Part shown: positions 1 to 9,113 of the stretch, in pieces
Layout: each line of letters starts with the position of its first letter
Position numbering within the stretch: the stretch's first letter is position 1
DNA from: Natrarchaeobaculum sulfurireducens
Lineage (GTDB): Archaea > Halobacteriota > Halobacteria > Halobacteriales > Natrialbaceae
NCBI RefSeq assembly: GCF_003430825.1
Contig: NZ_CP024047.1
Coordinates: 1,674,001 to 1,738,000, forward strand
Direction: 5' to 3'
Length of the DNA: 64,000 nt
Program-made: the position numbers and the translations under genes
The notes under the pieces: generated by a model
The model's input: the letters and a program-made list of their open reading frames with translations, nothing else
What the model was told of the DNA's origin: nothing
Database searches by the model: none

Positions 1-1424
1 GAGAGCGCGCCGATGTACTGTGGGAGGATTTCGTTCAGGATCGATCCGAAGCCGAAGAACAGTCCGACGAACATACCGGCGATCGCTCCCTCGCGGGTGG
101 CGTCTTCCCACCAGAGACCGAGGAAGAACACCGGGAACAACACGGTACCTGCCAGCGCGAAGGACATGCCGACGACCTCGGCGATGAGTGCAGGCGGGTT
201 CAGCGCCAAGACGGTGACGACGGCACCGAGGGAGAGGATCGTCAGGCGACCGACGATCAACTGCTCGCGCGGGGTCGCATCCGACTTGTAGAGGTTAGTG
301 TAGATGTCGTGTGCCGCAGCGGAGGATGCAGAGATGAACAGACCAGCGGTCGTGGCCAGACCGGCCGCGATCGCGCCAGCGGCGACGATACCGACGAGCC
401 ATTCGGGAAGGCCAGCGAGGTAGGCCGTCAGGACGACGAGGGTGTCCGACTCGGTGCCGGTCATCTCGGTGTACTCGCCGACGTTTTCCTGGTAGAGCAG
501 GGAGCCAAACGCCGCGTAGGCGGCGGTGCCGAGGAACAACAGGAGCGTAAAGAACAGCCCCCAGACGGTCGCCCAGCGAGCGTTGCGCTCGTTATCGGCC
601 GTATAGAACCGCACGAGCACGTGTGGCAGGCCACACGTGCCGGCGATCAGGCTGACACAGAGGGCGATCCAGTGGTAGTAGCTGGCGTTGGCGAACGGCT
701 CGGTGTACTGGCGTTCGATTTCCGCCATTGCGGTCGCCTGGTTACCGTACTCGACGAATGGCAGGGCCGTCGACCAGCCCTGGACCAAACCGGTGGCATA
801 CAGCCCGAGCAGGAACGCCGAGATGAGGATGACGTACTGCAGCGCCATGTTCTTCGTTGCGCCCAGCATGCCCGAAAGGGCGACGTAGCCGATCGTGATT
901 GTCATCAACAGGATCACGCCGACCTCGTAGGAGACGCCGAAGATGTACTGGGCCATCAGCCCGAGGCCGTTCCCCTGCGCGATGATGTAGACGAACGCGA
1001 TCAACAGCGTTGTCGACGCCGCGATCGCCCGTCCCAGATCGGAGTAGTATCGGTCACCGACGAAGTCGGGGGCCGTGTACTTCCCGAACCGGCGGAACTG
1101 TGCCGCGAGGAAGATGAGCAGGATGAAATAGCCTGTCGTCCAGCCGACGACGTACGCCAGCCCGAAGTAGCCGAGCAGGGCAACCGTCGACGCGACGCCG
1201 AGATAGGCGGCGACGCTCATCCAGTTGGCCGCGATCGCCATCCCGTTCTCAACGGCACCGATCGAGCGGCCAGCGACCCACATGTCGTCGACCGCCGCGA
1301 CGCGGAAGAACCAGCCGACGCCGAGGAACACGGTCAACATCGCTACCAGTGTCAGCGCCGGAAAGAGTTTGAATCCACCATCGAAGAGGTCTGACGCGAC
1401 CTCGAGAAGAACCGGCTCGATCAC
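1..1424 (-). CDS. Sodium:solute symporter large subunit (3' end outside window)
   Basis: Multi-pass membrane transporter of the SSS family, expected to move a carboxylate such as acetate with sodium across the cytoplasmic membrane. The reading frame is open from a GTG at 1424 to the window edge. It begins VIEPVLLEVASDLFDGGFKL and then shows many hydrophobic segments with family-like stretches such as DDMWVAGRSIG and VLVRFYTA. About 474 residues are present and the C-terminus is missing. The GTG overlaps the stop of the upstream small subunit by 2 bases (GTGA), so the two are translationally coupled. This pairing with DUF4212 is typical of the haloarchaeal and bacterial actP-like two-component symporters. 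The substrate is inferred, not shown. Confidence 0.85.
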   Translation of the reverse strand, partial: MIEPVLLEVASDLFDGGFKLFPALTLVAMLTVFLGVGWFFRVAAVDDMWVAGRSIGAVENGMAIAANWMSVAAYLGVASTVALLGYFGLAYVVGWTTGYFILLIFLAAQFRRFGKYTAPDFVGDRYYSDLGRAIAASTTLLIAFVYIIAQGNGLGLMAQYIFGVSYEVGVILLMTITIGYVALSGMLGATKNMALQYVILISAFLLGLYATGLVQGWSTALPFVEYGNQATAMAEIERQYTEPFANASYYHWIALCVSLIAGTCGLPHVLVRFYTADNERNARWATVWGLFFTLLLFLGTAAYAAFGSLLYQENVGEYTEMTGTESDTLVVLTAYLAGLPEWLVGIVAAGAIAAGLATTAGLFISASSAAAHDIYTNLYKSDATPREQLIVGRLTILSLGAVVTVLALNPPALIAEVVGMSFALAGTVLFPVFFLGLWWEDATREGAIAGMFVGLFFGFGSILNEILPQYIGAL

Positions 1425-1843
1425 TCGCGTTCACCACCGTCGGCAGCGACGGCCTGTCCGGAGTCGGCCGCAGTTTCGGTCTCGTGGTCGACACCGTACT
1501 TCGCGTCGAGTAAATCACGTCGCCAGGCGTAGACCGCCGAGAGGACCAGTGCGCCGATCGGCGAGCCGAGTGCGGTCAGGAAGTAGTGAAGCTGGAAGCC
1601 GAGCACGTAGGTGCCCGTCATGGCCTCCGGAGCGATTGCCGTCGCGGTCACGGGCCCGAACGTAAAGATAACCCAGACCGCAAACAGCCCCCAGATCACC
1701 TTGAGATGATCTCGCATGAACGGCGTCGCGGGCTTGAACATGTGGATTTTCTCGTCGAGATAGTCAACGGTCTCGGTTCCGCCGTCGGTCTCGAGTCGGT
1801 CGGTATCGTCCGCTCGCTCGCTCGTCGAGCGACCATCAGTCAT
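1421..1843 (-). CDS. DUF4212 small subunit of sodium:solute symporter
   Basis: A 140-residue membrane protein with two hydrophobic segments (around LKVIWGLFAVWVIFTFGPV and FLTALGSPIGALVLSAVYAW). The family is the small partner subunit of SSS symporters. I chose the ATG at 1843; a GTG 12 bases upstream (1855) would add four residues. The N-terminus is acidic and soluble, and the C-terminal tail is again acidic. It is the first gene of the two-gene operon with the large subunit. No separate enzymatic role is expected. Confidence 0.85.
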   Translation of the reverse strand: MTDGRSTSERADDTDRLETDGGTETVDYLDEKIHMFKPATPFMRDHLKVIWGLFAVWVIFTFGPVTATAIAPEAMTGTYVLGFQLHYFLTALGSPIGALVLSAVYAWRRDLLDAKYGVDHETETAADSGQAVAADGGERE

Positions 1844-2548
1844 AGTGGCGATCACTCAACTGCTCGTCGGTCGTCGCTGTAACTGCGGTACAACCACTCG
1901 TCAACCGTGTGAAGGGCACACGAGACGATTGTGACGTAACTTGTCTCACAAAAAACACGTCGGCTGTGTCGTTACCACGGGCGTTTCGCATACGAGTAAC
2001 AGTACAATTATCATGATGGATAAAGGTGCGTCCTTTTGCAATAATTGTGAAGAACCGATAGCAGAGCCAAGGGTAGTGAAACCAACCCACAACCTTCCAC
2101 ACAAAATTATCATGTAGTTTTGTGACCGTCGGTCGCAGCTCTCAGACAGTATCTAACGACCGAAACCCAGAACATGTCACAATAGCTTTCTTTTAGAACA
2201 ATCGGAGAAAGTCTGCTCGAGAACGGCAACAAGCTTTCTCGTGAAGTACCTCGGGGTCAAGCCCCGAGGCACTCTCGCTGTACCTCGGTAGAGACACCAT
2301 CACGTAGTGGACCGGTTTGGCCGTCGAAAACGGCTCGCAGTTCGCTCATTCGAACGACGTCCCGCCGACACAGTCTGCGATACCGGTCGGCCACTCGAGA
2401 CGGCGGAACCTCGAAATCAGGATGGAAACTCGTCGAAGGATGACGAGACGTCTACCTCGCGTGTGGACGCTGCGACAGCAAACCGGTCGTACGGACTCTC
2501 CTCGGCAAAACAGTCTCACAGACCTCCGCAGTCGAGCGGCGAGTACCG
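1844..2548. other. Non-coding stretch, possibly with decayed mobile-element DNA
   Basis: About 700 bases without a convincing gene. The first part (about 1930-2180) is AT-richer than its surroundings and should hold the promoter of the symporter operon. A strong inverted repeat lies at 2245-2273. From 2290 to 2548 several short frames are open, one of them with a C-G-R-C-D zinc-finger-like fragment, but none has a start, good codon use throughout and a recognisable product. I read it as degenerate sequence. Confidence 0.4.
2245..2273. repeat. Imperfect 12-bp stem hairpin, possible IS200/IS605-type end
   Basis: Left arm AGTACCTCGGGG (2245-2256), 5-base loop, right arm CCCCGAGGCACT (2262-2273), 11 of 12 pairs. 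It is about 275 bases past the stop of the nearest gene pointing at it, which is far for a terminator. From memory, very similar GTACCTCGGGG/CCCCGAGG stems occur at ends of haloarchaeal tnpB-type elements; I could not check this. Confidence 0.4.
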
Positions 2549-3214
2549 TCAGTCGCCGGTGTCAACCTCGATACGTTCGAACGCGCCCCGTCCGGTCCGC
2601 CGGTGGCCGTCGGCCAGCGCAGAAGAGAGCAGTCGGTGTTCGGCTTTCCGGAGGTGTTCGTGTAACGTCGCGCGACTGATCTCGAGTTCCTCGGCGAGTT
2701 GTTCGTTCGTGATCTTCCGCGGCCAATCGTAGTACCCTCGAGCGAGCGCTTCCGTGGCGACTTCGCGCTGTCGGGCCGTCAGCGGCGAGTCGGTGCTCGC
2801 CTCGAAGGGCTCGAGTTTCCCGAGCGTGACCGTACCGAACCCCTCGAGGTCGTCGATAATGCGCCTGAGATCTTCTCGTCGAAAGACGAGGACGTTGTAC
2901 TCTCGCTGGCGGCCGGAGACCGTGTTCGAGCGACGGAGCGTGCCGTGGTTGCGGTAGATGGCCGAGTAGGCGCCACAGGACGGTTTGGTCACGAGGAGGT
3001 TCTCCTCGTCGAGTCGCTCGACGTGTTCGACGTGATCTGTGGCCTCGAGTTCGGACTGGAACGCGTCGGCGTGCTCGCCGGCACACAGGACGAAGGTCAC
3101 GAACCCGTTCTGGATCTCCTCGATCTCGATTGGAAACGGCGCGTCGGCACTCGCCGTGAGGCGACGGAGAATACACTCTCGGTGCTGGGTGAAATGAATC
3201 GTCGCGGTAAACAT
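2549..3214 (-). CDS. Bat-type helix-turn-helix transcriptional regulator
   Basis: A 221-residue cytoplasmic regulator. The C-terminal third (about residues 145-200) carries the HTH_10 domain of the bacterio-opsin-activator family: LTARQREVATEALARGYYDW followed by TNEQLAEELEISRATLHEHL. The N-terminal 140 residues form the usual haloarchaeal Bat-associated sensor-like region (starting MFTATIHFTQHRECILRRLT) without a PAS or GAF signature that I can name. It is divergent from the hydantoinase cluster at 3528, so it is the obvious candidate regulator of that cluster. This link is inferred from position only. Confidence 0.8.
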   Translation of the reverse strand: MFTATIHFTQHRECILRRLTASADAPFPIEIEEIQNGFVTFVLCAGEHADAFQSELEATDHVEHVERLDEENLLVTKPSCGAYSAIYRNHGTLRRSNTVSGRQREYNVLVFRREDLRRIIDDLEGFGTVTLGKLEPFEASTDSPLTARQREVATEALARGYYDWPRKITNEQLAEELEISRATLHEHLRKAEHRLLSSALADGHRRTGRGAFERIEVDTGD

Positions 3215-3527
3215 CGGCTCGTACGGTGTGTGAACACACCCCTCTGTGAAAAAGATACACCCAGAGTTGGGGTCGGACGATGTCCACTCATGCTGCTGCC
3301 ATGTCGGCTTTGGCAGTTCGTGTACTGTTCGTCTCGTGGCTGTGTGCTGGGTGTGCCCGTTCGATCCGGTCCGCTATCGCTCGCTCGAGCGCCCGACGGG
3401 ACTCTACCGAACGGACACGACAGCCGACAGGGACGCCTATTCCGGACGATAGTTCATAAACAGCCAACAGCTGTTGGGGGAATCCTTACTCACCAACGTT
3501 CCGTCTCACCATATGGAGCGATATCAT
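3215..3527 (+). promoter_or_regulatory. Divergent regulatory region with 14-bp palindrome upstream of hyuA
   Basis: The 313-base gap between the Bat-type regulator and hyuA. It contains a TATA-like TTCATAAA (3453-3460), immediately followed by the perfect palindrome CCAACAGCTGTTGG (3464-3477). A GGAG at 3514-3517 sits 10 bases before the ATG at 3528 and supports that start. The palindrome is placed where a repressor would block the start of transcription or an activator would touch the polymerase. Confidence 0.55.
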
Positions 3528-5591
3528 ATGACATACAACCTCGGCGTGGACGTCGGCGGGACGTTTACCGACGTCATCGTCTTCGACGAAGCCACGCACG
3601 AACTGACGATCGATAAGGTGCTCTCGACTCCGGCGAACCCCTCAACGGGTGTCCAGCACGGTATCGAGGAGGCGACGGCCAAAGCGGGAACGTCAGTGGC
3701 CGACCTCGAGTTGTTGTTTCACGGGACGACCGTCGTGACGAACATGCTCTTAGAGGAGACCGGGTCGCGCGTCGGGCTGGTCACCACTGAGGGCCACGAA
3801 GACGTCCTCCACCTCGCACGGGCGTGGACTCCCGGCCCGCTGTACGGCTGGATGGCCATGGAGAAGCCCGATCCGCTGGCCGACCTCGTCGATACACGAG
3901 GCGTCGGCGGTACGATCGCCTCGCCGTCCGGCGAGGAGGTCGAACCGCTCGACGAGACGGCAGTCCGAGAGGCGGTTCAAGAACTCGAGGCCGCGGGCGT
4001 CGAGTCGGTGACGGTCGCGCTGTTGAACTCGTATCTCAATCCGGCCCACGAGGAACGCGTCCGCGAGATCATCGGCGAAGAAGCCCCCGAACTGCCGGTC
4101 TCGGTCTCCTCTGAGATCGTTCCGGAGTACGGCGAGTACGAGCGAACGCTGACGACGGTCATCAACGACTACGCGCGGCCGACGGTCATCGAGTACCTCG
4201 AGGATCTGGACGAGTCGCTGGCAGCGGCCGGCTCCACAGCACGGATGAACGTCGTCCGGTCCGACGGTGGACTGATGAGTTCCCGAGCAGCACAGCGTCG
4301 CCCGGTCGAACTCGCACTCTCGGGTCCCAGCGGTGGAGTCGTCGGCGCGGCGACGATTGCCTCGAAAAAGGGTGTCCCAGACGTATTGACACTCGACATG
4401 GGCGGGACGTCGACTGACGTTTCGCTCGTCGAAGACGGGACACCGGAGACGACCCGCCAGACGAAAGTCGGCTATCGGGAGTTCAAATCCCGGTCCGTCG
4501 ACGTGAACACGGTCGGCGCTGGCGGTGGCTCGATCGCCCGCGTACAGCTGAACGGCTCGTTGCAGGTCGGCCCCGAGAGCGCCGGCGCCGACCCCGGACC
4601 AGCGTGTTACGGCCAGGGTGGCGAGGAGCCGACGGTCACCGATGCGAACGTCGTCCTCGGGCGAATCCCGCCGTCGGTGCAACTCGGCGGGCGAATGGAT
4701 CTCGACCGCGAGGCGGCCCGCGAGGCCGTCGCCACCATCGCCGACCAGCGTGATAGCTCGGTCGAGGAGGCTGCCCAGGCGATCCTCGACATCGTCAACG
4801 AGAACATGCACGGCGCGCTTCGCGTCGTGAGCGTCGAGCGCGGCTACGACCCCCGCGAGTTCGGACTCGTCGCGTTCGGCGGCGCCGGCCCGATGCACGC
4901 AAACGCCCTCGCAGACGTGATGGACGCCTACCCGCTGATCGTTCCACCGGGCCCGGGCGTCATGTCCGCGTTCGGCTTTCTCACGTCCGACGTCCAGAAC
5001 GAGTTCTCAGAGACCTACCTCGAGACCGACCAGAACGTCGACGGCGACGATGTCGCCGGGAAGCTCGAGGCACTCGCAGCCGAGGCCGGCGAGTGGCTCC
5101 GTTCGGAGGGCGTCGACGACACAGACCACGAGTTCGAGTACTATGCAGACTGTCGATACTTCAGACAGGACATCCAGATGTCGATCCCAGTCGACCTCGA
5201 CGGCCTCCGCGGCGAGGCTGGCCTCGCGGAGATCAACGACGACTTCGAGCGTCGCCACGAACGACAGTTCGGCTTTACTCTCGAAGCGCCACTGGAGGTC
5301 GCGAACCTCCGGGTCATCGGCAAGGGGCTGATGGAGGGCGTCACCATCGACGAGACGGAACTGAGCGAAGCCGACCCGAGCGCCGCCGTGGTCGACTCGA
5401 GCGAGGTCTACTTCGACGGCACCGATTACGAGACGACGATCTACGATCGAGCCGAGCTGCGGCCGGGCAACGAACTCGACGGACCGGCGATCGTCACCGA
5501 CGACGACTCGACGGTCGTCGTCCAGCCGGATCACACGGCGCTGATCGACCGCTACGGAAACATCGAAATCACTCGAGGTGATGCACAATGA
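3528..5591 (+). CDS. hyuA: Hydantoinase/oxoprolinase family protein, subunit A
   Basis: A 687-residue ATP-dependent ring-opening amidohydrolase subunit. The N-terminus has the ASKHA-type nucleotide motif LGVDVGGTFTDVIVFD (residues 4-19), and further typical blocks are LFHGTTVVTN, LSGPSGGVVGA, DMGGTSTDVSLV and AFGGAGPMHA. Together these match the Hydantoinase N / Hydantoinase A / C-terminal layout of N-methylhydantoinase, 5-oxoprolinase and acetophenone-carboxylase-like enzymes. I start at 3528 rather than at upstream ATGs (3474, 3513) because homologs begin next to the VDVGG motif and a GGAG precedes it. It overlaps hyuB by 4 bases (ATGA), so the two form a complex. The exact substrate cannot be read from sequence. 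Confidence 0.92.
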   Translation: MTYNLGVDVGGTFTDVIVFDEATHELTIDKVLSTPANPSTGVQHGIEEATAKAGTSVADLELLFHGTTVVTNMLLEETGSRVGLVTTEGHEDVLHLARAWTPGPLYGWMAMEKPDPLADLVDTRGVGGTIASPSGEEVEPLDETAVREAVQELEAAGVESVTVALLNSYLNPAHEERVREIIGEEAPELPVSVSSEIVPEYGEYERTLTTVINDYARPTVIEYLEDLDESLAAAGSTARMNVVRSDGGLMSSRAAQRRPVELALSGPSGGVVGAATIASKKGVPDVLTLDMGGTSTDVSLVEDGTPETTRQTKVGYREFKSRSVDVNTVGAGGGSIARVQLNGSLQVGPESAGADPGPACYGQGGEEPTVTDANVVLGRIPPSVQLGGRMDLDREAAREAVATIADQRDSSVEEAAQAILDIVNENMHGALRVVSVERGYDPREFGLVAFGGAGPMHANALADVMDAYPLIVPPGPGVMSAFGFLTSDVQNEFSETYLETDQNVDGDDVAGKLEALAAEAGEWLRSEGVDDTDHEFEYYADCRYFRQDIQMSIPVDLDGLRGEAGLAEINDDFERRHERQFGFTLEAPLEVANLRVIGKGLMEGVTIDETELSEADPSAAVVDSSEVYFDGTDYETTIYDRAELRPGNELDGPAIVTDDDSTVVVQPDHTALIDRYGNIEITRGDAQ

Positions 5592-7441
5592 GCACTGAGA
5601 CACCCGACTTCGTCCGTGAGCACGACGTCGACCAGACCACACTCGACATCATCGAAAGTACGCTCTCGAACACCCGCGACGAGATGGACCGAGTCGTCGA
5701 AACGACCGCGATCAGTCCCGTCATCCGCGAGCAGTCGGATCAGTTCCCGCTCATCGCGGATGCGAAGGGCCGAATGGTCATGGGCCAGTTCGGCTCGGCG
5801 ATCGACACGATCCTCGAGAACTCACCGTTCGACCGGGACGACCTCGTTGACGGTGACGTCATCGCGACCAACGATCCCTACATGTGTGCTGGCGCTGTCT
5901 CGCACACGCCCGACATGCTCCTGTTGCGGCCAATCTTCTACGAGGGCGACCTCGTGGGCTACTCGAGCCAGTGGGGGAACCTGATGGACGTCGGCGGCAA
6001 GACTCCCGGCAGCATGCCCGTCCAGGCGACCACCATCTTCGAGGAAGGGATGCGACTCCCGCCGGTCAAACTCTACAAGGCGGGTGCGTTCGACAGCGAA
6101 CTCCTCGAGACGTTCGCACACAACACCCGGCTGCCAGAACACGCCGAAGCCGACATCAAGGCACTCGCAGCGGGGACGAAAGCCGCCGAAACGCGCGTCC
6201 ACGAACTCTGTGACCGCTTCGGCAAGGAGACCTACCTCGAGGCGACCGACGCCATTCTCGATCGAACCCGCGCCGGGATGATCGACCTCATCCACGAGTT
6301 CGTCCCCGAAGGCGAACGCTACACATTCGAGGACTACGTCGACGACGACGGGATGGGCAACGGTCCGATCAAACTCCACCTCGAGATCTACCGGGAGGGC
6401 GACACCGTCTACTTAGACTGGACGGGCACGGACGAGCAGGTTCCGGGAACGGTCAACTTCCTGTTGAACGAGAAGATGTTCAAGATGTTCACTGGGGTCT
6501 TCCTCATCATGGCATTCGACCCCCTGCTGACGTTCAACGACGGCTACTACGATCTCTTCGAGGTGACCTTACCCGAGGGCTCGGTCGTCCAGCCGGAGTT
6601 CCCGGCGGCACTCGGCAACCGGTTGCCGATGATGGCCCGACAGTTCGACGTCCTGCAGGCGACGTTCTCGAAGCTCATCGACGACTTCTCCGTCGCCGGT
6701 AGCTACGGCACCTCGCCGAACCTCGTCTACGCGGGCACCGACTCCGAAGGCAACGATTTCCAGATGCTCGAGATCCTCTATGGCGGCATTCCAGCGCGGC
6801 CGGGCGGTGACGGACTCGACGGTCACTCGTGGTGGCCGCTGTTCCGGACCGTCCCCGCTGAGTATCAGGAAGCGTACTACCCGCTTTCGATCGACGAGTA
6901 CAGCACGCGTGCCGATACCGGCGGCGCTGGTGAGTTCCGCGGCGGCCACGGCATCACGAAGGTCTACACCTTCGAGGAGTCGGGCGCGATCACCTTCCAG
7001 GACGACCGTGCACACACCTACCCGTGGGGCGTCGACGGCGGCACTCACGCGGCGACCAGCGAGAAGAAACTGATCCGCGCCGACGGCACCGAGGAGGAGT
7101 TGCCCTCGAAAGTCGAAAACGTCGGCGTCGAAGCGGGCGACAAACTCGTCTTCGCCACCGCCGGCGGCGGCGGACTGGGTGATCCGCTCGAGCGCGACAC
7201 CGATACCGTTGCTCGAGAGGTCGACCGTGGGCTCGTCTCCGAAGCAGCCGCACGCGAGGAGTACGGCGTCGTCCTCACGGACGGGACCGTCGACGAGGCA
7301 GCGACCGAGAACCGGCGCAAGGAGTTGCGGGCGAGCCGCGACGACCTCGAGTCGTTCGATTACGGCCCGCTTCCCGACGACGACGAACTCGAGACACGAA
7401 TCGCCGACGAACGCCGCGAGTTCGACGACAGACACGACTGA
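5588..7441 (+). CDS. hyuB: Hydantoinase B/oxoprolinase family protein, subunit B
   Basis: A 617-residue partner of HyuA. It shows the HyuB family signature early (ISPVIREQSDQFPLIADAKG, then GDVIATNDPYMCAGAVSHTPD) and a glycine-rich C-terminal block (GGTHAATSEKK, ATAGGGGLGDPLERD). Members act with HyuA in ATP-dependent hydrolysis of cyclic amides such as N-methylhydantoin or 5-oxoproline. The start ATG overlaps the hyuA stop. The amidase gene follows 28 bases after the stop, so the operon continues. Full family length with no visible lesion. Confidence 0.92.
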   Translation: MSTETPDFVREHDVDQTTLDIIESTLSNTRDEMDRVVETTAISPVIREQSDQFPLIADAKGRMVMGQFGSAIDTILENSPFDRDDLVDGDVIATNDPYMCAGAVSHTPDMLLLRPIFYEGDLVGYSSQWGNLMDVGGKTPGSMPVQATTIFEEGMRLPPVKLYKAGAFDSELLETFAHNTRLPEHAEADIKALAAGTKAAETRVHELCDRFGKETYLEATDAILDRTRAGMIDLIHEFVPEGERYTFEDYVDDDGMGNGPIKLHLEIYREGDTVYLDWTGTDEQVPGTVNFLLNEKMFKMFTGVFLIMAFDPLLTFNDGYYDLFEVTLPEGSVVQPEFPAALGNRLPMMARQFDVLQATFSKLIDDFSVAGSYGTSPNLVYAGTDSEGNDFQMLEILYGGIPARPGGDGLDGHSWWPLFRTVPAEYQEAYYPLSIDEYSTRADTGGAGEFRGGHGITKVYTFEESGAITFQDDRAHTYPWGVDGGTHAATSEKKLIRADGTEEELPSKVENVGVEAGDKLVFATAGGGGLGDPLERDTDTVAREVDRGLVSEAAAREEYGVVLTDGTVDEAATENRRKELRASRDDLESFDYGPLPDDDELETRIADERREFDDRHD

Positions 7442-7469
7442 GGGCTCTCGTCGAACACCACAGATTCCA

Positions 7470-8102
7470 ATGGACTGGCCACACGACTTCGACAGCTACG
7501 ACGAGTCCGACTTCGGCGCGAGCGTCGGCCTCGGCGACCGGCCCGCGCTCGTCGTCATCGACCTGATCAACGCCTTCACCGATCCCGAGACTGGACTGGG
7601 GGCGGACGTACGCGACGTCCTCGAGGAAACCGAACGGCTGCTCGAGGCCTTTCGTGAGCACGATCTACCTCGGTATTTCACGACCGTCGCCTACGAGGAG
7701 TCCTACGGCGACGCCGGTCGGTTCGTCGAGAAGGTCCCCGCGTTACGAGAGCTTCGCCTCGGCACCGACGCGGTCGCGGTCGACGACCGGATCGCGCCCG
7801 GCGACGACGAACGGGTGATCGTAAAAAAGTACGCGAGTGCGTTCTTCGGGACCGACCTCCAGACCGAGTTGACCACAAACCGAGTCGACACGCTCGTGAT
7901 CGCTGGCGTCACGACCAGCGGCTGCGTCCGTGCGACGGCCGTCGACAGCCTCCAACACGGCTATCGGACGATCGTTCCGGCAGATGCAGTCGGCGACCGC
8001 GCCGAAGGCCCACACCGGGCCAACCTCTTCGATATCGACGCGAAATACGGCGACGTCGTCTCGACCGACGACGTCATAGACCACCTCAAAGACGATGCGT
8101 AA
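7470..8102 (+). CDS. Isochorismatase-family amidohydrolase (N-carbamoylsarcosine amidase-like)
   Basis: A 210-residue cysteine hydrolase. The catalytic triad of the family is visible: Asp31 in LVVIDLINAF, Lys118 in VIVKKYASAFFGT and Cys151 in GVTTSGCVRATA. The GVTTSGC and SAFFGT forms resemble N-carbamoylsarcosine amidases and maleamate amidases more than isochorismatases. An upstream in-frame extension from 7179 lies inside hyuB and is rejected; the ATG at 7470 gives the normal N-terminus. Coming right after HyuAB, a role in removing the carbamoyl or amide group exposed by ring opening is the simplest inference. Confidence 0.85.
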   Translation: MDWPHDFDSYDESDFGASVGLGDRPALVVIDLINAFTDPETGLGADVRDVLEETERLLEAFREHDLPRYFTTVAYEESYGDAGRFVEKVPALRELRLGTDAVAVDDRIAPGDDERVIVKKYASAFFGTDLQTELTTNRVDTLVIAGVTTSGCVRATAVDSLQHGYRTIVPADAVGDRAEGPHRANLFDIDAKYGDVVSTDDVIDHLKDDA

Positions 8103-8165
8103 CTACACCGACACTCGACGAGCCGTATCGACACCTGCTTGCCCACGACAGACCTGGAACCGATC

Positions 8166-9113
8166 ATGACCGAGTACGGAGCGGCGCTGCGTGATCGACT
8201 CGAGCGCGAGGAGTTACTGGTCTGTCCCGGCGTCCACGACCCCCTGACGGCCGCCGTCGCGGACGCCGTCGGCTTCGACGCGATCTACATGACCGGCTAC
8301 GGGACCTCGCTGTCGGCGACCGGCTATCCCGACGCCGGCCTGATCACCATGCCGGAGATGATCGACAACGCCGCGAACATCCAGGAACGCATCGACGTGC
8401 CGCTCATTGCCGACGCGGACAACGGCTACGGCAACGCGACGAACGTCGTCCGGACCGTCCGGGAGTACATCAGCGCCGGCGTCGGTGCCATCCACATCGA
8501 AGACCAGACCTTCCCGAAACGCTGTGGCCACACGAAAGGTCGGGAGGTCATCCCGCGCGAGGAGGCCGTCGGCAAGATCGAAGCCGCGGCCGACGTTCGC
8601 GACGACCGCGCCCCCGAGTTCGTGCTCATCGCCCGAACGGACGCCCGCGGCACTGGCGACGGGTCGCTCGAGGAGGCGATCGACCGCGCGAACGCTTTCC
8701 TCGAGGCCGGAGCCGACGTCGCCTTCGTCGAGGGACCGACCGATGAGGCGGAACTCGAACGGATCGGCCGCGAGGTCGACGGACCGATCGTCTACAACTT
8801 CGTGGGCGACCTCGGCTCCTCACCGTACGTCGATCTCGCCGACCTCGAGTCGTGGGGCTTCGATCTGGTCGTCTTCCCGATCGCATCGACGCTGTCGACC
8901 ATCGCGCACGTCCACGAGGACCTCACTGCGTTCGCCGACGACCCGGTCGGAGCGATGCGCGGGATCGACGACGCGTTCAACGACCGGCCGCTCGGGAGCC
9001 TCCACGAGTTCTCCGGCTTCCCGGCTGTCCTCGAGTGGGAGCGCCGCTACCTCCCCGATGCCGACCAAGAGAAGTACGAGGGCTCACTCGGCGACGACCT
9101 CGAGGACGACTGA
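8166..9113 (+). CDS. Isocitrate lyase/PEP mutase family carbon-carbon lyase
   Basis: A 315-residue TIM-barrel enzyme. Family motifs visible are the metal site region LIADADNGYGN (residues 80-90), IHIEDQTFPKRCGH (109-122) and LIARTDARGTGD. The K-R-C-G-H form (118-122) is the catalytic lid of lyases (methylisocitrate lyase, 2,3-dimethylmalate lyase) and of oxaloacetate hydrolase; PEP mutases and phosphonopyruvate hydrolases lack it. The ATG at 8166 begins MTEYGAALRDRLE. It is 63 bases after the amidase and probably co-transcribed. The substrate is presumably a 2-methylmalate-like acid produced by the pathway, but this is inference. Confidence 0.85.
   Translation: MTEYGAALRDRLEREELLVCPGVHDPLTAAVADAVGFDAIYMTGYGTSLSATGYPDAGLITMPEMIDNAANIQERIDVPLIADADNGYGNATNVVRTVREYISAGVGAIHIEDQTFPKRCGHTKGREVIPREEAVGKIEAAADVRDDRAPEFVLIARTDARGTGDGSLEEAIDRANAFLEAGADVAFVEGPTDEAELERIGREVDGPIVYNFVGDLGSSPYVDLADLESWGFDLVVFPIASTLSTIAHVHEDLTAFADDPVGAMRGIDDAFNDRPLGSLHEFSGFPAVLEWERRYLPDADQEKYEGSLGDDLEDD

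Noticed and set aside
2307-2732. Plus-strand frames over the Bat-type gene 3' end
   Set aside because: They overlap the regulator on the opposite strand and have Arg/Ser-rich composition. A short C-x2-C fragment here has no start.
3750-4898. Long minus-strand frame inside hyuA
   Set aside because: Shadow of hyuA. Product lacks hydrophobic core patterns and any family mark. The same applies to 10737-11798 (antisense to ggt), 17608-18708 and 33112-34155.
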